A stretch of 14,890 nucleotides of DNA from Candidatus Sericytochromatia bacterium (GTDB taxonomy: Bacteria > Cyanobacteriota > Sericytochromatia > UBA7694 > JACMQJ01). This document shows, one piece after another, positions 8,220 to 14,749 of this stretch. Position numbers and translations under genes: made by a program. Location: NCBI GenBank assembly GCA_014377055.1, contig JACMQJ010000049.1, forward strand, positions 1 to 14,890, written 5' to 3'. Position 1 is the first letter of the stretch. Each line of letters opens with the position of its first letter. Below the pieces are notes generated by a model. It searched no databases and was not told where the DNA came from. It saw only the letters and a list, made by a program, of their open reading frames with translations.

Positions 8220-8552
8220 TTATGTGTTACTTCTTTGATAAACTTGATGAAGCTGATTAACAATTCCCATTAACAGCCCATTTGTAGCACAAAGACCTAT
8301 TGCTCTGTACATAGTATCAGGATCTAAATCTAACTCTTTTGCAAGATTAGCTCCATAATCACCAAAATTAACATTGATATTTGGGTTTTTTTTATATGCA
8401 TCTGCAACTTGTGTTGACATATTTAATAATTTTTCATGATGAGCTACTAACTTAATTTTATCTTCAAGATCAGTGACTGTTATCCCCATTTCTGTGGCAA
8501 AATTTTTAATTAAAGTTCCATTTATTTCAAAACATTTTTGTTCAAGTTCCAT
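8220..8552 (-). CDS. 110-aa hypothetical protein upstream of glycosyltransferase
   Basis: I do not recognise this family. It is a 110-aa soluble, mostly helical protein without signal peptide or membrane segment. It has two cysteines (positions 7 and 88), a central Asn-rich stretch (KKNPNINVNFGDYG) and a more hydrophobic C-terminal helix (ATNGLLMGIVNQLHQVY). The start is well supported: AGGA lies seven bases before the ATG on the minus strand. Nine bases separate it from the glycosyltransferase, so the two are almost certainly co-transcribed and may act together. A chaperone, regulator or acceptor role would be a guess. Confidence 0.7.
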   Translation of the reverse strand: MELEQKCFEINGTLIKNFATEMGITVTDLEDKIKLVAHHEKLLNMSTQVADAYKKNPNINVNFGDYGANLAKELDLDPDTMYRAIGLCATNGLLMGIVNQLHQVYQRSNT

Positions 8553-8752
8553 GAGTATTCCTATTCATAAAAAGATAATATTTAGAATGAAATTGTACAA
8601 TGAAAATCATAAAATGAATTTAATTAATTTTTACATTTAATAAAAAAAGCAAAAAAATATTGCGATTGAGATAATATTTATTGTTATTCTAGTCAAAGAT
8701 ATATTATTATTATCTTATGATAAAGTTTAATTTTTAAAGGTAACTCTAATAA
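8553..8752. promoter_or_regulatory. divergent promoter region (110-aa gene / fliH)
   Basis: This 200-base AT-rich gap separates divergent genes and must hold both promoters. For fliH, TTGTTA (8681-8686) and TATTAT (8705-8710) are 18 bases apart, with a ribosome site AAAGG at 8736-8740. For the minus-strand gene, TTGTAC (complement of 8595-8600) is followed 17 bases later by TATCTT. These are weak matches. I saw no sigma28 or sigma54 element. Confidence 0.4.
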
Positions 8753-10441
8753 ATGCTACTTAAAGCTAATTCAGTTAAATATCAAGAACTCCTAACACAA
8801 GATGTAGAAGATGATTTAGAATATTTTTTAGATGAAGAACAAGATGAAATTGAAGAGTTTGAAATAGGTCAAACTATCCTACTAGGAACTTATGAAAATA
8901 GATTTTTAGAAGATGGTGAAGAGCCTTTTGCTGAAGAAGAAATAGATAGCTCACTAAAATTTGATGAAGAAAGTGGTGTCTTTATTGGTCAAACTATAGT
9001 AATGGGTGGATATATTGAACGTGTCCAAGAAGATTATTTTGTTGAAGACTCAGGCAATGATGAAATTGATGATCTTCTTAATGGTGATCTTGATAGCCTA
9101 ACTGATGAACCAAAAAAGATCCAAACTGAGGGTGAAGAGCTTTTAAGTAATTTTTCCGATGCTGTTAATTCTCTATCAGAATCACTCGAAAAAGATTTGC
9201 CATCATGGAAAGATGTTCAAGTTGGAACAAGTGCCGATAAAGCAGCTAATTCTGTTTTGGAAGGTTATAAATCAAATAATGAAGTTGACTTTAGCCAATA
9301 TGAGTTTATTAGTCAACAAGAAAGAGATGATTTGCTTGCTGAGGTTTCACAATTAATCAATGATGCTAAAGACTTTAATACAATGAATAATGTTATGAAT
9401 GACTTAGAAATTACTATTCAACGAATCGTAGAAAGTCAAACCGAATATTATAAACAAGATGTTGAGACAGAACGTGAGCAAATCATGATTGAAGTTGAAA
9501 CTCATATTGAAGATGTTTTGAATCAGCAAAGAGAAGTCGTCCAAAATGAGGCTGAAGAGCATATAGAAAGAACTGTTCAGTTTTTTAAGAAAAAAATGTC
9601 TGAAGATGAACAATTATTGGTTGCTGCCACTAATATTAATTCTCGTAGGGATCAAATACTTGATGAAGCATATTCAAGAAGTCTTACTCTGATTGAAGAA
9701 GCTAGTGAACAAGCGAATCGAATTATTGAAGACTCTAAATATTCAATGCAAGAAGCAGAAAGAATAAAAGAAGAAGCAAAATATGAAGGTCAAGCAGTAG
9801 AACAAAGGTATCAACAAGAAGCAGAGGGAATAGTATCTGATGCACATATAGAGTCATCAAAAATTATTCAGAATGCAGAAGAACAGCATCAAGAGATTGT
9901 TGAAGCAGCTACTCAAGATGGTTTTAATGTAGGTTATCAAGAGGGTCGTGAAGAAGCAATTAGAGAAAATGCCCAATTATTAATGGATACAACTAATGCT
10001 CTAAATGAGCTTCATGTTGCATTTCCTGCTGCTGTTAAAGAAAATGAAGGTAAGTTAATCAAGATTGCGATTAGAGTTGCTGATGCACTAATTAAAGATG
10101 AAATAGTTTCCAGACCAGAAATTTGTGTAAAAATACTCGATAAAGCAATTAGAAGAGTAAGTGATCTTGAAAGAGTCTTAATTAAAGTAAATCCTCTTGA
10201 CCTTGATTTGATTTTACCAAAAGAAAATTATTTTAGAGGTCTATTATCTGACGTTCAAGATTTTATTATCACAGGTCATTATGCTATTCCTAGAGGTGGT
10301 TGTCTGATAGAAACTAACTCAGGTACTATTGATGGACAATTCCAAAGTCAATTAGTTATTGTTGAAGATTTATTTAATAAAATAAGATCTGAATATGATG
10401 ATGCAGAAGAAGAAATAGTTGAAGAAGAAGTTGAAGCATAA
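8753..10441 (+). CDS. fliH: FliH-like flagellar export regulator, greatly extended
   Basis: The last ~135 residues are a FliH/SctL C-terminal domain. They include KLIKIAIRVADALIKDEI (434-451), the ERVLIKVNPLDLDLI strand (473-487) and PRGGCLIETNSGTIDGQFQS (513-532). By family knowledge, FliH binds FliI and ties it to the export gate and C-ring in the cytoplasm. Residues about 190-405 form a long charged coiled coil rich in Glu and Gln. Residues 1-150 are very acidic and contain a duplicated motif, IGQTILLGTYENRFLED (38-54) and IGQTIVMGGYIERVQED (78-94), exactly 40 residues apart. At 562 aa it is more than twice the E. coli length (235 aa). The C-terminus is another acidic tail. It is followed 36 bases later by fliI, its usual partner. 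SctL of a non-flagellar system is the alternative, but the hook-family gene in this window favours flagella. Confidence 0.85.
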   Translation: MLLKANSVKYQELLTQDVEDDLEYFLDEEQDEIEEFEIGQTILLGTYENRFLEDGEEPFAEEEIDSSLKFDEESGVFIGQTIVMGGYIERVQEDYFVEDSGNDEIDDLLNGDLDSLTDEPKKIQTEGEELLSNFSDAVNSLSESLEKDLPSWKDVQVGTSADKAANSVLEGYKSNNEVDFSQYEFISQQERDDLLAEVSQLINDAKDFNTMNNVMNDLEITIQRIVESQTEYYKQDVETEREQIMIEVETHIEDVLNQQREVVQNEAEEHIERTVQFFKKKMSEDEQLLVAATNINSRRDQILDEAYSRSLTLIEEASEQANRIIEDSKYSMQEAERIKEEAKYEGQAVEQRYQQEAEGIVSDAHIESSKIIQNAEEQHQEIVEAATQDGFNVGYQEGREEAIRENAQLLMDTTNALNELHVAFPAAVKENEGKLIKIAIRVADALIKDEIVSRPEICVKILDKAIRRVSDLERVLIKVNPLDLDLILPKENYFRGLLSDVQDFIITGHYAIPRGGCLIETNSGTIDGQFQSQLVIVEDLFNKIRSEYDDAEEEIVEEEVEA

Positions 10442-10477
10442 TTTTATAATTTTAAATTACTTTTAGGAGAAGATTTA

Positions 10478-11863
10478 ATGGCAAAGCTTGATGAAAAAGC
10501 AATGGGAAGAGTAGGATATTTTGAACATAATTTTGACTATCAAAATTATTCTGTTGTCCTAAAAAATTCAGAGCTTGTTAGAGCTAGAGGACAAGTTGTT
10601 CAAGTTGTAGGCTTAATTATTGAAGCTTTATTACAAGGAGTCCGAATTGCTGAACTATGCTTAGTAAAATCAGCTGATAAAAAGAAAACTTATCCCTGCG
10701 AAGTTGTCGGATTTAAATCACGAAGAGTTTTATTAATGCCATTGGTAAATATTGAAGGCATTGGTGCTGGCTGTGAAGTTGTTGCTACTAATAGAGAAGT
10801 ATCAGTTAAAGTCGGTCCTGGACTTTTAGGAAGAGTTCTTGATGGTCTTGGTAATCCATTGGATGGAAAAGGACCTATTGTTGCCGAAGATATGTATCCT
10901 TTGATTCGTCCAGCTCCAAACCCAATGAAAAGAAAACGTATTGATACGGTATTATCAACAGGTGTACGTGTTATTGATGGTTTATTGACATTAGGAGAAG
11001 GGCAAAGAGTTGGTCTTTTTGCAGGTTCTGGAGTTGGTAAGAGTACATTACTTGGTATGATTGCCAGAAATGCAAAGTGCGATATTGCCGTAGTTTGTAA
11101 TGTTGGAGAGCGTGGTCGTGAAGTTTTAGAGTTTATTGAGGATTCACTTGGTGAAGAAGGTTTAAAAAGATCAGTTGTTGTATCGGCAACATCGGATACA
11201 TCAAGCTTGGAGCGTGTTAAGGCAGCTTATACAGCAACATCTATTGCTGAATATTTTAGAGATAAAGGCTTAAAAGTATTTTTGATGATGGATTCGGTAA
11301 CACGTTTTGCCATGGCACAGCGCGAAATAGGTCTAGCTGTAGGAGAGCCACCAGCTTCAAAAGGTTATCCGCCATCTGTATTTGCCTTATTACCTCAATT
11401 ACTCGAGAGAGCTGGTATGGGTGATACAGGATCAATTACAGCTTTATACAATGTATTAGTTGAAGGTGGAGATATGGATGAGCCTGTAGCAGATGCTGTC
11501 AGAGGTATTCTTGATGGACATATTGTTATGGATAGAAAAATTGGGTCACAAAATATTTATCCTGCTATAGACGTTTTATCTAGTGTTAGTCGTCTTTTTA
11601 CTTCTCTTGCTACAAAAGAACATCAAAAAGGTGCATCCGAAGTAAGAAATATTTTGGCAACCTATAAAGAGGCTGTAGATCTTATTAATATTGGTGCTTA
11701 TGTCAGAGGTAGTAATGGTCAGATAGATCATGCAATCAGTATGATTGATCAGATTAACAGTTTTAGAAAACAAGGTATTCATGAACCAACACCTTTCCAA
11801 GACACGATTAATGCAATTATTCAACTTGGTAGTAAGACTGCAAGTTGGGCAAATCTTGGCTAA
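10478..11863 (+). CDS. fliI: FliI, flagellar type III export ATPase
   Basis: A 461-aa F1-beta-like ATPase that energises export of flagellar substrates at the membrane base. Visible landmarks are GRVLDGLGNPLDGKGP before the catalytic domain, Walker A GSGVGKST at 183-190, the catalytic glutamate in NVGERGRE (E211), Walker B FLMMDSVTRF with D272, and EPPASKGYPPSVFA. The key residues fall at the same numbers as in E. coli FliI. The start is supported by AGGAGA (10465-10470) seven bases before the ATG. It follows fliH by 36 bases. fliJ, the usual third partner, is absent: transcription ends at a strong hairpin just downstream. The non-flagellar SctN ATPase is a close relative and cannot be excluded from sequence alone; the hook-family gene in this window supports FliI. 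Confidence 0.93.
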   Translation: MAKLDEKAMGRVGYFEHNFDYQNYSVVLKNSELVRARGQVVQVVGLIIEALLQGVRIAELCLVKSADKKKTYPCEVVGFKSRRVLLMPLVNIEGIGAGCEVVATNREVSVKVGPGLLGRVLDGLGNPLDGKGPIVAEDMYPLIRPAPNPMKRKRIDTVLSTGVRVIDGLLTLGEGQRVGLFAGSGVGKSTLLGMIARNAKCDIAVVCNVGERGREVLEFIEDSLGEEGLKRSVVVSATSDTSSLERVKAAYTATSIAEYFRDKGLKVFLMMDSVTRFAMAQREIGLAVGEPPASKGYPPSVFALLPQLLERAGMGDTGSITALYNVLVEGGDMDEPVADAVRGILDGHIVMDRKIGSQNIYPAIDVLSSVSRLFTSLATKEHQKGASEVRNILATYKEAVDLINIGAYVRGSNGQIDHAISMIDQINSFRKQGIHEPTPFQDTINAIIQLGSKTASWANLG

Positions 11864-11892
11864 TTATTAAAATACTAGAATATATTTTTATT

Positions 11893-11930
11893 AGAAACGC
11901 TTATTTTAGAAAAGATAAGCGTTTCTTTTT
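11893..11930 (+). terminator. fliI terminator
   Basis: A 12-bp perfect stem, AGAAACGCTTAT (11893-11904) with ATAAGCGTTTCT (11915-11926), has a 10-base loop and is followed by a T-run. It is a classical intrinsic terminator 30 bases after the fliI stop. Confidence 0.93.
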
Positions 11931-11939
11931 ATTTCCATA

Positions 11940-11973
11940 AAAAAAGAGAGGTAATATATTACCTCTCTTTTTT
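11940..11973 (-). terminator. RRM-gene terminator, bidirectional palindrome
   Basis: A perfect 34-bp palindrome with A-run, core GAGAGGTAATATATTACC and T-run. On the minus strand it lies just after the stop codon of the RRM gene. It also provides a second stop for transcripts arriving from fliI. Confidence 0.92.
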
Positions 11974-11988
11974 AAAGACTAATTAAAT

Positions 11989-12261
11989 TTAGTATCTGTA
12001 AGAAGTTTGTCTTGCTTCTCTTTCTTTAGCAACATTAACTGCTACTTTTCTACCGTCTGCTTTTACCCAATTTTGTAAACCATCGATAGCATTTTGACCT
12101 TCGTTATTATTTGACATTTCAACAAAGCCGAAACCCTTTGAAAGACCAGTATCTCTGTCTTTAATAACTTTTGCTGATGTAACTTGACCAAATTCTGAGA
12201 ATTTAGCGTTTAATTGCTCATCATTCATTCCATCAGGTAAATAACCAACGTAAATATTCAT
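11989..12261 (-). CDS. small RRM-type RNA-binding protein
   Basis: A 90-aa protein made of a single RNA-recognition motif (RRM) domain. RNP2 is IYVGYL (3-8) and RNP1 is KGFGFVEM (42-49), with the RNA-stacking aromatics Y4, F44 and F46 in place. The tail REARQTSYRY is short, basic and aromatic. Bacterial single-RRM proteins of this kind (for example cyanobacterial Rbp proteins) are cytoplasmic and often cold- or stress-induced; the RNA targets here are unknown. The start is set by AAAGGA (complement of 12271-12276) nine bases before the ATG. The gene stands alone between two terminators and a 223-base upstream gap, so it is probably monocistronic and strongly expressed. Confidence 0.93.
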   Translation of the reverse strand: MNIYVGYLPDGMNDEQLNAKFSEFGQVTSAKVIKDRDTGLSKGFGFVEMSNNNEGQNAIDGLQNWVKADGRKVAVNVAKEREARQTSYRY

Positions 12262-12484
12262 AGTAGAATATCCTTTCTAAAAAAAAATATTGTTTGTAAT
12301 TCTTAAATTTTAGGTTTATAAATACTTGGCGAATTAAAAGCAATTAAGATTAAAAAAGTTCCAAAAAATTAAATAAAGATTGTTAAAAATAAAACTTACA
12401 ATAATAAGCATAACATAAATCCCGTATAATTGTTCCTACTTAATTCGTGTTTAATGTAAACTTAATAATACTTAAAAAGTAATT
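12262..12484 (-). promoter_or_regulatory. upstream region of the RRM gene
   Basis: This 223-base AT-rich gap lies between the RRM start and the photolyase stop. I see no ORF in it. On the minus strand there are TATGCT/TATTAT -10-like sequences near 12395-12415, about 140 bases before the ATG, with no convincing -35. If used, they would give a long untranslated leader. A small hairpin (AAAAGT/ACTTTT) over the photolyase stop codon could act as its weak terminator. Confidence 0.3.
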
Positions 12485-13786
12485 TTAACTTTTGCCTAAT
12501 GCTTCTTTAAAAGCGTTTAAAGCTCTTTCTCTGGCAAATTTGTGTTCAACCATAGGATGTGGATAGCTTTTAGTATTATATTCTGTTACCCATTTTTGTA
12601 TATATTCCATTTTTGGGTCAAATCTTTCTGTTTGAGTTTGCGGATTAAAAACTCTGAAGTAAGGAGCTGCATCGCAACCTGTTCCAGCACACCATTGCCA
12701 GTTACCATTGTTAGAAGATAATTCATAGTCAAGTAATTTTTTTGCAAAATACTTTTCACCCCAACGCCAATCAATTAATAAATGTTTGGTCAAAAAACTT
12801 GCAGTAACTAGCCTAACACGATTGTGCATATAACCCGTTTGATTTAATTCTCTCATTCCTGCATCAACAATAGGGTAACCTGTCTTGCCTTCACACCATT
12901 TTTTAAAATCATCAATATTATTTAACCATTTAATTTTGTCATACTCAGTTCTAAACGATTCTGTAACAACGTTAGGATGATTATAAATAATGGTCATAAA
13001 AAACTCTCGCCAGATCAATTCATTTAACCAAGTTTGATTTAATTTATCTGCTTTTTTTACTAATTCTCTGATGCTGACTGTACCAAATCTTAAATGTACA
13101 CTCATTCTTGATATATTTTCTTTAGCTGGAAAATCTCTGTACTTATCGTATTCTTTAACTATTTCTTCATTAAGTTGAGTACTTGGAAATTTTGTATTTG
13201 TTTCATTAAATCCCATATCTTTTAATTCAACAAAAGGTAATGGCTTTATTTTAATAAATTTATCCATCCTTTCTTCTGATGGATATTCTTTGATTATAGT
13301 ATTATAAAATTTTTCTCTCCACTTATTTTTATATGGTGTATATACTGTGTAAGGTTTATTAGTTTGACTTAAAACTTCATCTTTTTCAAAAATAACTTGA
13401 TCTTTAAAAGTATTAAACTTTATATTTTTTTCTGCTAATAATAATTTTATTTTATTATCTCTATCAATCGCGTAAGGCTCATAATCATGATTGGTATATA
13501 CTGCATTAATTTTATATTCATTGATTAATTCTTGAAATATTTTTTCGGGTTGACCATATTTAACTATTAAAGAGCTACCATCTTTTTCTAGTTTGTCTTT
13601 GATACTTTTTATTGTTTGGTGAATAAAATCAACTCTTTTGTCAAATTTATCATCTAATTTATCCAAAATCTGTTGGTCAAAAATAAACAAAGGTAAAACA
13701 TTTTTTTCTTCGCTCAGAGCTTGATAAAGACCTGTATTATCATTAAGTCTTAAATCTCGTCTAAACCAAAATACACTAATATTCAT
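12485..13786 (-). CDS. phrB: deoxyribodipyrimidine photolyase (cryptochrome/photolyase family)
   Basis: A 433-aa flavoprotein that uses blue or near-UV light to split cyclobutane pyrimidine dimers in DNA. The N-terminal antenna-binding Rossmann domain starts with FWFRRDLRLNDN (6-17) and contains VYTNHDYEPYAIDRD (96-110). The helical FAD domain contains NELIWREFF (255-263), GYPIVDAGMREL (303-314), GYMHNRVR (318-325) and the substrate/FAD loop SSNNGNWQW (357-365), followed by DAAPYFRVFNP (372-382). The catalytic core and tryptophans look intact, so it should be active. The whole sequence reads most like Bacteroidetes photolyases, which suggests transfer. The start is supported by AGGA five bases before the ATG on the minus strand. 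It is probably a single-gene unit, and nearby genes give no functional link. Confidence 0.93.
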   Translation of the reverse strand: MNISVFWFRRDLRLNDNTGLYQALSEEKNVLPLFIFDQQILDKLDDKFDKRVDFIHQTIKSIKDKLEKDGSSLIVKYGQPEKIFQELINEYKINAVYTNHDYEPYAIDRDNKIKLLLAEKNIKFNTFKDQVIFEKDEVLSQTNKPYTVYTPYKNKWREKFYNTIIKEYPSEERMDKFIKIKPLPFVELKDMGFNETNTKFPSTQLNEEIVKEYDKYRDFPAKENISRMSVHLRFGTVSIRELVKKADKLNQTWLNELIWREFFMTIIYNHPNVVTESFRTEYDKIKWLNNIDDFKKWCEGKTGYPIVDAGMRELNQTGYMHNRVRLVTASFLTKHLLIDWRWGEKYFAKKLLDYELSSNNGNWQWCAGTGCDAAPYFRVFNPQTQTERFDPKMEYIQKWVTEYNTKSYPHPMVEHKFARERALNAFKEALGKS

Positions 13787-13870
13787 CTAAATCCTAAACT
13801 TGTTTACTATATTAATAGCCTTTCAGTATATTATATATTAATGATTTTTCTGTATCTAATAAATTAAGAA

Positions 13871-14010
13871 TGTATTAACGTTTTATCTATCTGCTGTACT
13901 TAGTATGTAAGGTGTTTATACTATTATTTTTTGGTGATCTATAGTTTAGATAACCTATGTTATATGATGATTTTTTATTTTTCTGAAATAGCCTCTGGAG
14001 ACAAGATATA
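13871..14010. repeat. degenerate direct repeat, copy B
   Basis: About 140 bases that align, at an almost constant offset of 210 bases, with the copy at 14081-14215. The best-matching blocks are around 13886-13900 (CTATCTG), 13921-13930 and 13947-13960 (AGATAACCTATGTTA against AGATAGCCTGTGTTA). Most differences are transitions, and this copy is the more AT-rich. It keeps a weakened form of the internal inverted repeat (TTATCTA at 13883-13889, TAGATAA at 13947-13953). Confidence 0.65.
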
Positions 14011-14080
14011 AAATCCTTTGAAAATAATCGTATTTATCATTATTTTGAACTTATATTATTACAAATTCATATTTTTGTAG

Positions 14081-14215
14081 CTTATTAAGGTATTAGCTAT
14101 CTGACGGACTCGGCACATACAATATTTATGCCATTATTCTTTTGCCGATGTATGGACAGATAGCCTGTGTTAGTTGCTTTTTTTATTTCTGTGCAGGTCA
14201 TGGACGACAGAAACA
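14081..14215. repeat. degenerate direct repeat, copy A
   Basis: The less decayed copy of the repeat at 13871-14010. It is visibly richer in G and C than the surrounding DNA. It contains a nested inverted repeat: outer arms GCTATCTG (14096-14103) and CAGATAGC (14157-14164), inner arms TCGGCA (14110-14115) and TGCCGA (14143-14148). I do not recognise the element. The rest of the 438-base gap from 13787 to 14224 shows no gene or tRNA. Confidence 0.65.
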
Positions 14216-14224
14216 GTCTTTTTA

Positions 14225-14749
14225 TTATAATTTTTCTATTTCTTCTACTGTTAACCCTGTTGCTTCTGAAATATCAATTAAAGAAAAACCTTTATTTTTA
14301 AAATTTTTAGCTATTTTTTCTGAATTAAGTTTCTCTGCTTCCTCAGCAACAACCAAATCATAATCAGTAAACTCAAACTTAGTTTTAGTTTTTAATGCCA
14401 TTTCTCTAACCTCCTTATGAAATTTTCTACTTAAATTTTTATTCTTAATCTCAAATACAAAATTTATAAACTTAAATACCTTTTCTACTTCTTTTTTATT
14501 ATATCCAGATGAAAATAATAAACTTGATAATTCCTTTTTGAAATTAAAATTTTTCTCATCTGATTCATCATAATTAAAAGCTTTTATTAAAGTTCTTACT
14601 ATAAATGAAAAAGGATTATTTGATTTCTCTAACTCTTTAATATTCTGTTGTTCAAGATCATAAATTTGATATTCATAAGTTATTTTTGTGTTAACAAATT
14701 TACTTTCATATTTACCATATTTATGTCTATTAGCTTGATATGTAAATAC
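14225..14749 (-). pseudogene. Rpn-family nuclease/transposase-like gene, 5'-truncated by IS3
   Basis: The C-terminal part of an Rpn-type (PD-(D/E)XK, recombination-promoting nuclease) protein. Diagnostic stretches are YQIYDLEQQNIKELEKSNNP followed by FSFIVRTLIKAF, a helical middle (LSSLLFSSGYNKKEVEKVFK), and the closing KIAKNFKNKGFSLIDISEATG with VEEIEKL, which matches the usual Rpn-family ending. The N-terminal nuclease core (normally ~130 residues with the catalytic Asp/Glu-x-Lys) is missing. The frame continues upstream to an ATG at 14794, but residues 1-15 (MLSDIISVQLFGYTP) are encoded by the end of the inserted IS element, so that start is not native. The remnant is probably inactive, since the catalytic part is lost. 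Family assignment rests on the C-terminal pattern. Confidence 0.75.

Noticed and set aside
10478..11863. SctN ATPase of a non-flagellar type III secretion system
   Set aside because: FliI and SctN are close and not separable by eye, but no injectisome genes are present and a flagellar axial protein lies in the same window.
13871..14215. CRISPR array or tRNA-type attachment site
   Set aside because: There are only two long, diverged copies with no short regular spacers, and no tRNA cloverleaf can be drawn.
14142..14363. 73-codon plus-strand frame beginning MPMYGQIACVSC
   Set aside because: It runs antisense through the Rpn remnant and begins inside the repeat; the other repeat copy has an early stop in the same frame, and no ribosome site is visible.
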